Positions 28,425 to 37,872 of a stretch of 64,000 nucleotides of DNA are shown in pieces (the first letter of the stretch is position 1; each line of letters opens with the position of its first letter). The notes beneath the pieces were generated by a model. It did no database searches, was not told the DNA's origin, and saw only the letters and a list, made by a program, of their open reading frames with translations. Source of the DNA: Haemophilus parainfluenzae (GTDB lineage: Bacteria; Pseudomonadota; Gammaproteobacteria; Enterobacterales; Pasteurellaceae); assembly GCF_014931415.1 (NCBI RefSeq), contig NZ_CP063121.1:1-64000 (forward strand). Reading direction: 5' to 3'. A program made the translations under genes and the position numbers.

Positions 28425-28947
28425 AAAGTTTATTTTGTTTTTACCGCTGATTTTGTTATTGAGTATTTGCTTACTGCTTTTTGTTGGCTTACATAAAGAT
28501 CCAAAACAAATTGCCTCAGCTCTCATTGATAAGCCTGTGCCAGAATTCTATCAAGCGAATTTGCTTGAACCGAGTCAAATTGTCAGCCCAAGAGATTTCC
28601 CGAAAAAGCCTTTTCTACTTAATGTGTGGGGAAGTTGGTGTGGCTATTGCCAACAAGAACACCCTCTTTTAATGGAAATTTCAAAAGACGTGCTCATTGT
28701 GGGCATCGACTATCGTGACAAACCACAAAACGGTATTGCGATGCTAGAACGTATGGGTAATCCATTTATACTTACCATTGACGATAGTCGTGGTGAATTT
28801 GCGATGCAATTAGGCGTAGATGGTGCACCAGAGACCTATATTGTCGATGAACACGGCATGATCCGTTATCGTCATTCTGGCTATATGGATCGTGAAACGT
28901 GGCTTACCGAAATCAAACCAAAACTTGATGAATTAACAAAAAAGTAA
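28414..28947 (+). CDS. DsbE/CcmG-type thiol:disulfide interchange protein
   Basis: This 177-residue membrane-anchored periplasmic thioredoxin has one N-terminal membrane segment, the active site WGSWCGYC near residues 71-78 and the cis-Pro loop GAPETYIVD. Proteins of this family keep apocytochrome cysteines reduced for haem attachment. Tandem ATGs occur at 28414 and 28417. The gene overlaps nrfE by 11 or 8 bases. The context suggests it serves NrfEFG, although general cytochrome c maturation is possible. Confidence 0.88.
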   Translation: MMNKKFILFLPLILLLSICLLLFVGLHKDPKQIASALIDKPVPEFYQANLLEPSQIVSPRDFPKKPFLLNVWGSWCGYCQQEHPLLMEISKDVLIVGIDYRDKPQNGIAMLERMGNPFILTIDDSRGEFAMQLGVDGAPETYIVDEHGMIRYRHSGYMDRETWLTEIKPKLDELTKK

Positions 28948-28948
28948 A

Positions 28949-30004
28949 ATGAAAAAATTAACCCGATTTCTGACCGCACTTTTACTGACTTTCGCCCTTT
29001 TTGCTCACGCAGAAATGGTGGACACCTATGCGTTTAAAAACCAAGCCGATCGTACTCGTGCTGTTGAACTGGCAAAATCCTTACGTTGCCCACAATGTCA
29101 GAATCAGAACTTAGTTGAGTCCAATTCGCCGATTGCTTATGACTTACGTATTGAAGTCTATAAAATGGTGGATGAAGGAAAAACGAATCAGCAAATTATT
29201 GATACGATGACTGCACGTTTCGGTAATTTCGTGAACTATAAGCCCCCTTTCCAATGGAATACCGCACTCCTCTGGTTATTACCTATTTTGCTATTAATTG
29301 GTGCTTTTGCGTTGATTTTGTTTTCCACTAAAAAATCAGAAGACGAACCTAAACCACTTGAAAATAAACCTTATACAGCGCCTAAAGAAGAAAAAAATGC
29401 GGTCAAATTTGAAACCAAATCTGCCATTTGGGTCTTTGCTATTTTGTTGGTTCTTCCTTTAAGTTATTACTTCTCCCTTGATCGTTTTGAGCGTGTTCAA
29501 CAAGGTGAAAAAGAAATGATTGAGCTTGCCAACAAAAAAGCAGATACATCAATGGTGCATCAAAAAGAAGATATGGTGCTCAAAATTCAAAATAAAATTC
29601 GAGAAGATGTGAATAACCCTGAGCTTTGGGCTCAGCTAGGTGACGCCTATATGCAAAATGATGAATTTGATCATGCTCTCATCGCCTATAGCAATGCAGA
29701 AAAAATTTCAGGCACAACACCCGCTATTTTAGGCCTAAAAGCGACCGCACTTTATTATCAAGCAGGTCAAAACATCACACCGCAAATCCAGCAAATAATG
29801 GATGAAGCGTTAAAACAAGATAAACATGAAATCTCGGTAATCACATTATTGGCGACTGAAGCTTTTAAAAATCATGAAGCCGAAAAAGCCAAAGCTTATT
29901 GGCAACAATTATTAGATTCGGGGAATTCTGCCGTGGATCGCCGTACTGTCATCCAACGAATCAAAATGATAGACTATTTTGAAAAAGGACAAACCTCACA
30001 ATAA
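28949..30004 (+). CDS. Fused NrfF-NrfG / CcmH-type haem lyase subunit
   Basis: The 351-residue protein joins two functions. Residues 1-130 are CcmH/NrfF-like, with a signal peptide, the redox motif LRCPQCQNQN near residues 45-54 and a membrane segment. After a linker and a second membrane helix (about 155-175) the C-terminal part carries TPR repeats like NrfG (NPELWAQLGDAYMQNDEFDHA). In E. coli NrfF and NrfG are separate proteins that recognise the C-terminus of NrfA. Here they are one chain, as in two-part CcmH. It starts 2 bases after the thioredoxin-like gene. Confidence 0.88.
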   Translation: MKKLTRFLTALLLTFALFAHAEMVDTYAFKNQADRTRAVELAKSLRCPQCQNQNLVESNSPIAYDLRIEVYKMVDEGKTNQQIIDTMTARFGNFVNYKPPFQWNTALLWLLPILLLIGAFALILFSTKKSEDEPKPLENKPYTAPKEEKNAVKFETKSAIWVFAILLVLPLSYYFSLDRFERVQQGEKEMIELANKKADTSMVHQKEDMVLKIQNKIREDVNNPELWAQLGDAYMQNDEFDHALIAYSNAEKISGTTPAILGLKATALYYQAGQNITPQIQQIMDEALKQDKHEISVITLLATEAFKNHEAEKAKAYWQQLLDSGNSAVDRRTVIQRIKMIDYFEKGQTSQ

Positions 30005-30007
30005 GCT

Positions 30008-31210
30008 ATGTCTCATTATTCAGAAAATATCATTATTGGAGCCGGTGCTGCCGGCTTATTTTGTGCCGCACAGTTAGGAAAGCTGGGCAAGCAAGCCACC
30101 ATTTTTGATAACGGTAAGAAAATTGGCCGAAAAATTTTAATGTCTGGCGGCGGATTTTGTAATTTCACCAATATGGAAATCAGTCCAGACCGTTATATCA
30201 GTCAAAACAAGCATTTCGTCAAATCTGCCCTAAAACGTTATACACAATGGGATTTTATTGCTTTAGTCGCTGAATACGGCATTCCTTACCACGAAAAAGA
30301 ATTAGGTCAGTTATTTTGTGATAACGGCGCAGAAGATATCGTGAAGATGCTCGGAACGGAATGTAACAAATATGGTGTTAGCATTCAATTACGTAGCGAA
30401 GTCAGTGATGTTGAAGTCGTTGAAAACAATCCTAAAGTGCGGTTCAAATTAAAGGTAAATGCGGTTGAATGGCAATGCCAGAATTTAATTATCGCCACAG
30501 GTGGGCTCTCCATGCCTGGCTTAGGCGCTTCGCCTTTTGGCTATCAAATTGCAGAACAATTTGGATTAAATGTGATTCCTCCGCGAGCAAGTCTTGTGCC
30601 ATTCACGTGGCGAGAAAGTGAAAAATTCTATGCAGCTCTCTCTGGTGTTTCATTAGATGTGGCGGCTACAAATCAAAACAAAACCTTTACTCATCAAATG
30701 CTATTCACCCATCGCGGTTTATCTGGTCCTGCTATTTTACAGATCTCCAATTATTGGCAACCGGGTGAAAGCATTCATTTGGATTTATTGCCTTATAACA
30801 ATATTCGTCATCACCTGGATGAAATGCGTCAATCTTCGCCAAAATTGCAGCTAAAAACCGTATTAAGTCGCTTATTGCCGAAGAAATTAGTCGAACTTTG
30901 GTTAGAACAAGGCTTGATTCAAGATGAAGTGATTGCAAATTTAAGTAAAGTACGGTTAGAAAATCTAGAGAATTTAATCCACAATTGGCAATTCATTCCT
31001 AATGGCACTGAGGGCTACCGCACAGCTGAAGTCACAATGGGCGGTGTTGATACCCATGAGATTTCATCTAAAACCATGGAAGCCACAAAGATTAAAGGTC
31101 TCTATTTTATCGGTGAAGTGCTCGATGTCGTTGGTTGGTTAGGTGGCTATAATTTTCAATGGGCATGGAGTTCTGCTGCCGTTTGTGCAATGGGGATTGC
31201 TGAAAGCTAA
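30008..31210 (+). CDS. FAD-dependent oxidoreductase, YhiN/HI0933 family
   Basis: The 400-residue flavoprotein starts with the dinucleotide motif IIGAGAAGLFCAAQLGKLG and contains the family's KIGRKILMSGGGFCNFTN and the FAD motif near the C-terminus (GLYFIGEVLDVVGWLGGYN). This is the HI0933/YhiN family, whose E. coli member has been reported as the 23S rRNA dihydrouridine synthase RdsA. That assignment is from literature memory. It lies 4 bases after the nrfF-nrfG fusion, the same adjacency as I recall in H. influenzae Rd, so it is co-transcribed with genes unrelated to its likely role. Confidence 0.88.
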   Translation: MSHYSENIIIGAGAAGLFCAAQLGKLGKQATIFDNGKKIGRKILMSGGGFCNFTNMEISPDRYISQNKHFVKSALKRYTQWDFIALVAEYGIPYHEKELGQLFCDNGAEDIVKMLGTECNKYGVSIQLRSEVSDVEVVENNPKVRFKLKVNAVEWQCQNLIIATGGLSMPGLGASPFGYQIAEQFGLNVIPPRASLVPFTWRESEKFYAALSGVSLDVAATNQNKTFTHQMLFTHRGLSGPAILQISNYWQPGESIHLDLLPYNNIRHHLDEMRQSSPKLQLKTVLSRLLPKKLVELWLEQGLIQDEVIANLSKVRLENLENLIHNWQFIPNGTEGYRTAEVTMGGVDTHEISSKTMEATKIKGLYFIGEVLDVVGWLGGYNFQWAWSSAAVCAMGIAES

Positions 31211-31258
31211 TCTTTCTCTGCATTAATTATTTTCATCATGAATGGAAAAATCATTACT

Positions 31259-31287
31259 TTGATCATGAAATATCCTTACGTTAAAAT
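31259..31287 (+). promoter_or_regulatory. Promoter of the MetE-like gene
   Basis: TTGATC (31259-31264) and TAAAAT (31282-31287) lie 17 bases apart. The predicted start is about 25 bases before the ATG, and AAGGA (31308-31312) is the ribosome site. Confidence 0.6.
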
Positions 31288-31319
31288 CATCATACTAAAA
31301 TGAAAAGAAGGATATAAAC

Positions 31320-32414
31320 ATGACATCAAAAACACTTCCCTTTCACGCTGATACTGTGGGCTCATACTTGCGTTCTCAACCTTTAAAAGAAGCCCGTGCA
31401 AAATTTGCAGCAGGTGAACTTTCGCGTGAACAATTAACAGAAGTTGAAGATCAAGAAATTGCAAAATTAGTACAAGCTCAGTTAGATGCAGGTATTCAAG
31501 TCATCACGGATGGAGAATATCGCCGTGCATTTTGGCATATTGATTTCTTAGAAAACTTAAATGGCATCGAAGGTTATCAGCCTGAACATGGTTATAAATT
31601 TAATGGTGTGGAAACCAAACCTTACAATACTCGCTGCTGCGGTAAAGTATCTTGGAATCCAAACCATCCATTTATCGAACATTTCAAAAAATTAAAAGAC
31701 ATTGTTGGGGATCGTGGCATCGTAAAATATACCATTCCAAGTCCGAATCAATTAATGTATCCAATTCAATGGGATACAGGAGTTTATGCGACGCGTGCAG
31801 AATTTGCCAAAGATGTTCAACAAGCTTATAAAGATGCGATCAAAGCTTTCTACGATGCGGGTTGCCGTTATTTACAATTTGATGATGTGTATTGGGGTTC
31901 ACTCTGTAATAATCACTTAAAACCAGAATTTGAAGCAGATAAAGCGCAAGCCCTTGAAAATATTCAAGTTGTATTAGCCGCTAAACCAGCAGATATGGTT
32001 ATCACAACGCATGTTTGTCGTGGCAATTTCCGTTCAACCTATTTATTAACTGGCGCATATGATCCTATTGCGGATGCGTTATTCGGTCAAACCCAATACG
32101 ATGGCTATTTCCTTGAATATGATGACGAACGTTCTGGTGGGTTTGAGCCATTAAAACACTTTGCCAATAACCCACACAAAGGCCGCGTGGTATTAGGCTT
32201 AATCAGTTCAAAATTCCCTGAATTAGAAGATAAAGCGGCTATTAAAGCTCGCATTGAAGAAGCGACTAAATATGTTCCACTTGAGCAACTTTGCTTAAGC
32301 CCACAATGTGGTTTTGCATCAACAGAAGAAGGGAATATCATGACGGAAGCACAGCAATGGGCAAAAGTCCGTTACGTTGAAGAAATCGCCAAAGAAGTAT
32401 GGGGTGAAGATTAA
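31320..32414 (+). CDS. MetE-like cobalamin-independent methyltransferase (YxjG/YxjH family)
   Basis: The 364-residue protein corresponds to the C-terminal catalytic half of MetE. It has TVGSYLR at the start, the zinc ligands in THVCRGN and LSPQCGFAS, FDDVYWG and the DGEYRR motif. It lacks the N-terminal half of full MetE, so it belongs to the short family related to B. subtilis YxjG/YxjH, thought to methylate homocysteine from a simpler donor. AAGGA precedes the ATG. It is monocistronic between a promoter and a terminator. The exact methyl donor cannot be told from sequence. Confidence 0.88.
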   Translation: MTSKTLPFHADTVGSYLRSQPLKEARAKFAAGELSREQLTEVEDQEIAKLVQAQLDAGIQVITDGEYRRAFWHIDFLENLNGIEGYQPEHGYKFNGVETKPYNTRCCGKVSWNPNHPFIEHFKKLKDIVGDRGIVKYTIPSPNQLMYPIQWDTGVYATRAEFAKDVQQAYKDAIKAFYDAGCRYLQFDDVYWGSLCNNHLKPEFEADKAQALENIQVVLAAKPADMVITTHVCRGNFRSTYLLTGAYDPIADALFGQTQYDGYFLEYDDERSGGFEPLKHFANNPHKGRVVLGLISSKFPELEDKAAIKARIEEATKYVPLEQLCLSPQCGFASTEEGNIMTEAQQWAKVRYVEEIAKEVWGED

Positions 32415-32472
32415 CTCTTTCACACCTGATGTTAAAAACACGCTGTTTTTTAACCGCACTTTTATAGACTGA

Positions 32473-32496
32473 GAGCGTAGCAATACGCTCTTTTTT
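32473..32496 (+). terminator. Terminator after the MetE-like gene
   Basis: GAGCGTA / TACGCTC with a GCAA tetraloop is followed by six T residues. Confidence 0.88.
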
Positions 32497-32517
32497 ATTA
32501 CTTCCTTTCAATAAATA

Positions 32518-32548
32518 AAAAAGCTGATGTTATTCGCATCAGCTTTTT
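32518..32548. terminator. Terminator of the MFS transporter gene (bidirectional)
   Basis: A perfect 12-bp stem AAAAAGCTGATG / CATCAGCTTTTT with a 7-base loop lies 17 bases after the end of the minus-strand transporter gene. Its A/T flanks allow it to work in both directions. Confidence 0.88.
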
Positions 32549-32564
32549 CATTATCAATTTGTCA

Positions 32565-33881
32565 CTAAATTTGCGTTAAATCGACGTTTTTCGTTTCTTT
32601 TGAGGCTAATAATGCTAACAAGGTTAAGAATGCATTAATGGCTAAATAAATCCCTACACCCATTAAGCCATAAAGTGCATTGATTTTTAATGAAATCATT
32701 GCCGCAATGGTTGCCCCGATAATGGATGCAATATTGTAGGCTAAAGAGGCGCCAGAATAACGTACTTCCGTTGGGAATAATTCAGGTAATAACGCCGCCA
32801 TTGGGCCAAATGTCATGCCCATTAATGCCATACCAATTACTAAGAAAGCAAATACAGAAGCCGGTGTACCATTTCCAAGGAATAATGGCATACATAATGC
32901 AAAAATTAAAATGCTGACCGTTGTCCAAATCAACCATTTACGACGACCGATTTTATCTGCATAAAGACCTGAAATACTAATAAAAATCGCAAAAACGATC
33001 GCACTCATTAAAAGTAATCCCGTGAAGGTATTGGCAGGAATGCCTAACCCCATAGGATAGCCCGCTTCTGAAAGGGTTGCCGGTGTACGAGAATACGCTT
33101 GAGCAAAGGCGGTCATAATATAGAACAAGGAATAGGTTGCCACCATGATAAATGTACCAATCACCATTGGTTTAAAGTGTTTAGTGAAAACCACACTCAC
33201 CGGTGCTTTTAATTTTTTCCCTTTTACTTCCGCTTCAACGAAAACATGGCTCTCATGTAAAGTTAAACGAACATACAACCCAACTAAAACTAAGGCTAAA
33301 GAAGAAACAAACGGGATACGCCATGCCCACTCAACAAGGGCTTGTTGCCCCCAGAAATAGCTCACTAAGAAGAAGGTCGCATTAGCAACAAATAAACCAA
33401 TTGGTGCACCTAATTGAGGGAATGTACCATACCAAGCACGTTTTCCTTCTGGTGCATTTTCTGTTGCCACTAAAGCAGCGCCGCCCCATTCACCACCAAG
33501 ACCAATACCCTGACCGACTCGGCAAATACATAACAAAATCGGTGCCCAAATACCAATTTGAGAATAAGTCGGCAATAAACCGATAACGACAGTAGATCCG
33601 CCCATTAAAACCAAAGAGGCGACCAAGGTTTTCTTACGACCAATCTTATCACCAAAGTGCCCAAATAAAGCGGAGCCAATTGGACGAGCAAAGAACGCTA
33701 AGGCTAGTGTTGAAAGAGAAAGCAAATCATCTGAAAGCGGATCGCCACTATGGAAGAATTGCGTGTTAAAAACTAATACTGCCGCAGCGGCATAGATATA
33801 ATAATCGAAGAATTCAATTGCGGTACCCACCATAGATGCTAAAGCAACCTTAAGTGGATCATTACGAAGTTGTGAGGACAT
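32565..33881 (-). CDS. MFS transporter, metabolite:H+ symporter (MHS) family
   Basis: This 438-residue transporter has 12 predicted membrane segments. Its N-terminus (VALASMVGTAIEFFDYYIYA), the loop FGDKIGRKKTL, RVGQGIGLGGEWGGA and PELFPTEVRYSGASL mark the MHS subfamily (ProP, ShiA, KgtP, YhjE). The substrate cannot be deduced, and the best general match is YhjE-like. AAGGAAG precedes the ATG. It stands alone between a terminator and menH. Confidence 0.85.
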   Translation of the reverse strand: MSSQLRNDPLKVALASMVGTAIEFFDYYIYAAAAVLVFNTQFFHSGDPLSDDLLSLSTLALAFFARPIGSALFGHFGDKIGRKKTLVASLVLMGGSTVVIGLLPTYSQIGIWAPILLCICRVGQGIGLGGEWGGAALVATENAPEGKRAWYGTFPQLGAPIGLFVANATFFLVSYFWGQQALVEWAWRIPFVSSLALVLVGLYVRLTLHESHVFVEAEVKGKKLKAPVSVVFTKHFKPMVIGTFIMVATYSLFYIMTAFAQAYSRTPATLSEAGYPMGLGIPANTFTGLLLMSAIVFAIFISISGLYADKIGRRKWLIWTTVSILIFALCMPLFLGNGTPASVFAFLVIGMALMGMTFGPMAALLPELFPTEVRYSGASLAYNIASIIGATIAAMISLKINALYGLMGVGIYLAINAFLTLLALLASKETKNVDLTQI

Positions 33882-33935
33882 TTTGCTTCCTTAAGAGTTC
33901 AAATAAAACGAAAGGGCTAAATCCTAGCATTTCCC

Positions 33936-34679
33936 TTAAGGTTGAGCAATTTTTAATACGATATTTTCGATTTTTTCAGCAAAATATGTCGGGTTTTCTA
34001 GATGTGCATTATGGCCTGCGTCAGGAATAAGCGTTAAATTGAGTTGATTATCCTCTGCCATCTGGCGAAACTTCTGATCTCGTTCACCACAAAAATAAAA
34101 AAATGGCAGCAAACTTGACCGCACTTTCTCGCGAAAATCAGGCTGTTTAGCAAGACTAGTGGCTAATAACATATGACCAATATTTGCCCCACTATTGGCT
34201 TTTCGCTTTTCAATTAATGCCTTACGTTGCTGTTCATTTAAATGAGAAAAAACAGGTTGTTGATACCAATCTTCGAGCACGGTTTCAGGCTTTTCATGAA
34301 AAAAACGCTCAGCCCACATGTTGTCATTGACTAGACGGCTTTGTTTTTCTTGTTCAGATTGTAAACCTAAATTCGCCCCTTCTAAAATGACTGCCTTTAA
34401 ATGCCCTATTTTCACTTTCGCTTGCAGTGCATAATATTGTGCGATTCGTCCACCAAGTGAATAACCGATTAAGATATAAGGCTCATTTTTTATGAGATGT
34501 TGAATTTGTTCTTCAAGGCACTGAGCGGTTTGCTCAAAATCTTCAACGGCAACAGCTTTATTCTCACCATGAAACGGTAAATCGAGAGAGAAACAACGAA
34601 AGTGCGGTAGATTTTCGATGACTTTTTGCCAATCTGATTTCGTACCTAATAAGCCATGAAGAAAAACAAGATTCATCAT
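33936..34679 (-). CDS. menH: SHCHC synthase MenH
   Basis: MenH removes pyruvate from SEPHCHC to give SHCHC in menaquinone synthesis. It is an alpha/beta hydrolase with LHGLLGTKSDW near the start, the nucleophile elbow GYSLGGR and the His in DAGHNAHLENP. The upstream-open frame overlaps menD. The ATG at 34679 (or its neighbour at 34676) begins the conserved MMNLVFLHG and gives 247 residues, close to the family. No good ribosome site precedes it. A 7-bp hairpin separates it from menD. An uptake core lies inside near 34120. Confidence 0.9.
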   Translation of the reverse strand: MMNLVFLHGLLGTKSDWQKVIENLPHFRCFSLDLPFHGENKAVAVEDFEQTAQCLEEQIQHLIKNEPYILIGYSLGGRIAQYYALQAKVKIGHLKAVILEGANLGLQSEQEKQSRLVNDNMWAERFFHEKPETVLEDWYQQPVFSHLNEQQRKALIEKRKANSGANIGHMLLATSLAKQPDFREKVRSSLLPFFYFCGERDQKFRQMAEDNQLNLTLIPDAGHNAHLENPTYFAEKIENIVLKIAQP

Positions 34680-34700
34680 AATAATGCCATATAAAGAAAT

Positions 34701-34719
34701 CCCCTCTATATAAGAGGGG
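34701..34719 (-). promoter_or_regulatory. Hairpin between menD and menH
   Basis: CCCCTCT / AGAGGGG with an ATATA loop lies 7 bases after the menD stop and 21 bases ahead of the menH start. The minus strand downstream is only moderately T-rich, so it may be a weak terminator or an attenuator lowering menH expression. Confidence 0.5.
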
Positions 34720-34725
34720 AAAAAA

Positions 34726-36432
34726 TTATTCACCAATCACCGCGTGGCTGATTTGTTCAATCAAGCGCTTATAGGTTGCGCTACCATCACTTGGGTTTGT
34801 TTTAATTTCAATTAATGTCGCACGGCGGCGAGTATAAGCTTGTTTTAACACGGAGCTTAAATCTGCCCAGGTGTAAGGCAAGGCATATTTTAAGCCAAAC
34901 ATTGCCGCGACTTGAGAGAAATCACCATTATGTGGCAAGCGATAGAACTGCTCTTTCACCTCTTCATCCACCGGCAACATATCAAAGATTGCACCACCAT
35001 TATTGTTAATCACAAAAATAATGGTTGGTTGAGTGACATTCTTAAATAAGGCTAAAGAGTTCAAATCATAAAGCGTAGACGTATCGCCAATCATGGCCAC
35101 CACAGGTTGATCGGCACCGATACCAATACCTGCAGCTGTAGCTAATAAGCCATCAATTCCGCTTGCACCACGGTTAGTGAAAATTGGATACCCTTCAGGT
35201 AATTTGGTTAATGCATCAACCAAGCGTACAAAAAGACTGTTTCCTAAGAACAAAATACCGTTGTAAGGTAAAACACGCTCAATATGATGTGCTAATGAAG
35301 CTTCATTAAGATTGCCGCCGACTTGTTGTTCGATAAAGGTTGCACAGAATTTAGAAAGCGCAAGTGGTTCGAGCAACCAAGGCTTTTGACGCAATGGCGG
35401 GTGTGCACGTAACCAATGATGAGCTTTGGCGTTAAAGCGAGTTTGTGTATGGTGGTTTGGATCAACTGCATTTTGACTTTGCTCCACCACCCAAAATTCG
35501 CCTTGGAATTCCGCTAAGAATTGGTTAATCCGTTTACTGATAAAACGAGAGCCAAATTGAATCACAATATCAGCTTGAAGTAATTTTTGCTTCACTGTTT
35601 GGTTTGCCAGCCAAATATCCGCATAAGGCATGAGAGGTTCTACACCTGATTGAATATCCGTAAGCAAAATCCACCCCATGGTATTTGCCCATGAGTTAAT
35701 GCCCATTGCTTGTTCAGGCGTTAATTGTCCTGCCACAATCACACCACGTTTCGTACGCCAAGTATCCCAATTCTCGTGCATTAACACTTCTTGCTGTAAT
35801 GGTTGATGATCGACCCAATTTTTAGGCTGACTTAACCAACGTTGAATTGGCATTAACCATGGATGACCGTCAATTTCTTGTTCTTGCGCATTATAAAGTG
35901 GCTCTGCAAAAGGCACATTGATATGCACCACACCTGGTTGTTGTTTTTGTTTATAGCAAGCTTGTTCTAACGTAGAAATTAACCATTTTGCTGCATAATC
36001 GGCCTGAGGCTTCGGTAGATTGACACTTGCAACGGGGTAATCGGCAAACATATTTTGTTGCACGATAGCTTGATTCGCACCACACTCCCATAATTCAGGT
36101 GGGCGATCAGCGGTAAGAATAATTAAATTCACGCCTGTTTGACGAGCTTCGATAATTGCTGGATATAAATTTGCTGCTGCGGTGCCCGAAGTGACAATCA
36201 CGGCAACAGGTGCTTGGGTAGATTTTGCAATCCCCAACGCAAAAAAGCCTAAACCACGTTCATCAAAGTGGCTATGGCACGTTGCACGAGAAGCATTTTG
36301 TAAACGCACAGCTTCTAGCGTTAAAGGTGTTGAGCGTGAACCAGGCGCAATACAAAAGTGACTGACTCCTTGGCGAACCAAAGTTTCTAAGATCACCTTT
36401 GACCAACAACGATTAAATACGCTTACAGACAT
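34726..36432 (-). CDS. menD: SEPHCHC synthase MenD
   Basis: MenD is a thiamine-diphosphate enzyme that adds a succinyl semialdehyde unit from 2-oxoglutarate to isochorismate. The 568 residues show the three-domain ThDP fold: FCIAPGSRSTPLTLEA at the N-terminus with the catalytic Glu region, and the ThDP/metal motif GDTSTLYDLNSL near residue 445 in the C-terminal domain. The length is normal. It lies 5 bases after menF in the order menF-menD-menH. Confidence 0.97.
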   Translation of the reverse strand: MSVSVFNRCWSKVILETLVRQGVSHFCIAPGSRSTPLTLEAVRLQNASRATCHSHFDERGLGFFALGIAKSTQAPVAVIVTSGTAAANLYPAIIEARQTGVNLIILTADRPPELWECGANQAIVQQNMFADYPVASVNLPKPQADYAAKWLISTLEQACYKQKQQPGVVHINVPFAEPLYNAQEQEIDGHPWLMPIQRWLSQPKNWVDHQPLQQEVLMHENWDTWRTKRGVIVAGQLTPEQAMGINSWANTMGWILLTDIQSGVEPLMPYADIWLANQTVKQKLLQADIVIQFGSRFISKRINQFLAEFQGEFWVVEQSQNAVDPNHHTQTRFNAKAHHWLRAHPPLRQKPWLLEPLALSKFCATFIEQQVGGNLNEASLAHHIERVLPYNGILFLGNSLFVRLVDALTKLPEGYPIFTNRGASGIDGLLATAAGIGIGADQPVVAMIGDTSTLYDLNSLALFKNVTQPTIIFVINNNGGAIFDMLPVDEEVKEQFYRLPHNGDFSQVAAMFGLKYALPYTWADLSSVLKQAYTRRRATLIEIKTNPSDGSATYKRLIEQISHAVIGE

Positions 36433-36437
36433 TCTTC

Positions 36438-37718
36438 TTATTCTCCGTTATTCTCTGCAAACAGGGAAATCAGCCCTGCCGCTTTACGTTCAATTTCTAA
36501 CCACTCTTCTACAGGTTGTGAGCCTTCCACAATCCCCGCGCCAGCAAATACACGTACTTGGTTTTCTTCAATAAAAGCCGAACGAATGGTGACACAAAAT
36601 TCTGAGAGATGTTGACTCATCACGCCTAATGTTCCAGCATACCAACGACGATCAAAGGTTTCTATTTCAGCCAAAGCTTTCTTCGCTTGTTGCTGTGGTA
36701 AACCTGATACCGCTGCCGTTGGATGAATTGCCTTCAGTAAATCGGCATCCGTACAACGTGCGGTCAATTTTGCGTGCATTTTTCGAATCAAATGCTGCAC
36801 TTTGCGTAATGACTTTAATGCGACATCATCAACGGTAATTTGTTCCACTAAGTGACTGATATTTTGTGAAATATCTTCAACCACCAACCAGTTTTCATTG
36901 AGGTTTTTTTCATCATTTAATAACCAATTCGCACGTTCATTATTTTCACTAGGATTATCACTAACAGGTGCAGTGCCCGCAAGCGCCTCCGTAAATAACT
37001 GACGCTCATCTCGTGCGAATAAGCGTTCAGGCGTCGAACCTACAAAACAGTGTTCTGCATTATCTGCCCATAAAAAATGGTAACAACCACTATTTTTTGC
37101 TTGGCTTGCTGCAAGAAAATCTTTTCCGTTTAACTCACCCTGAAGACCAAACACGGTTTCATTCGCCAAAACAAGCTTGGTTAATTCCCCTTGTCGAATA
37201 CGAGCGAGTGCTTGATTGACCCAGTCACACCATGTTTCTTGGTTTGCTTTTGGCACCATGCTTTCGATGGTTAATTGATTAAGTGGTAAAAGTGCGGTCG
37301 TTTTTTCGAATGAATTCAATACCGCTTTTGCCAGATTAAGCTCATTTGTTTCAACAAAAACTGAAATCTCAGTCTCACCATGTTGTTGTTCAATTAAAAC
37401 TTGAGGCAAAATAAACTGGCTTTCACCTTGAAACTGTAAACCACCGACTAAAGGGAAATCGTACTCTTGGATAAATTGCTGTGCCAAATTCACATCTGAA
37501 AATGACCGCACTTTTCCCACCGCTGCGACGGTTTTAGCTTCATCACGAAAACGTAAATAAAATTGTGGATAAACAAGTTGCCCTTTCATCCATGCCAAAA
37601 GATCAACACCCAATTTCATCTTCGTTTGAAGACGTACAATAGCGGGTTGCTGATCAGTTGTCGCCAAGGTTTCAAACTGGCGAATTAGCTCAGATTTAGC
37701 TTGTTCTAAAGGGCCCAT
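36438..37718 (-). CDS. menF: Isochorismate synthase MenF
   Basis: MenF isomerises chorismate to isochorismate for menaquinone. The chorismate-binding domain fills the C-terminal half, with FVGSTPERLF, EALAGTAP, HPTAAVSGLP and the RVFAGAGIVEGS and EWLEIERKA blocks carrying Mg2+ and substrate ligands. The frame is open to an ATG at 37778, but the first 20 residues would be encoded partly by an uptake sequence and look non-native. The ATG at 37718 gives 426 residues, near the Haemophilus length. Neither start has a clear ribosome site. Confidence 0.92.
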   Translation of the reverse strand: MGPLEQAKSELIRQFETLATTDQQPAIVRLQTKMKLGVDLLAWMKGQLVYPQFYLRFRDEAKTVAAVGKVRSFSDVNLAQQFIQEYDFPLVGGLQFQGESQFILPQVLIEQQHGETEISVFVETNELNLAKAVLNSFEKTTALLPLNQLTIESMVPKANQETWCDWVNQALARIRQGELTKLVLANETVFGLQGELNGKDFLAASQAKNSGCYHFLWADNAEHCFVGSTPERLFARDERQLFTEALAGTAPVSDNPSENNERANWLLNDEKNLNENWLVVEDISQNISHLVEQITVDDVALKSLRKVQHLIRKMHAKLTARCTDADLLKAIHPTAAVSGLPQQQAKKALAEIETFDRRWYAGTLGVMSQHLSEFCVTIRSAFIEENQVRVFAGAGIVEGSQPVEEWLEIERKAAGLISLFAENNGE

Positions 37719-37872
37719 GAAAAATAATAAAACACACAAAAAATTAGCCCATATTCTACCGCACTTTAATACATTCAAAAAATTTTTTTATAAAATCTTT
37801 TCAAGATAAGAATTTAAGCGTAAATTAGACGTAATTTTTGAATGAAAATCTAATTATCATAGGATGTTACTA

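Noticed and set aside
31211..31319. MetR or MetJ boxes before the MetE-like gene
   Set aside because: A TTCA-TC-ATGAA repeat is present but it is inverted relative to the MetR consensus, and no MetJ repeat is seen.
37718..37778. menF start at 37778
   Set aside because: The added 20 residues are partly an uptake sequence read as protein and resemble no MenF N-terminus.
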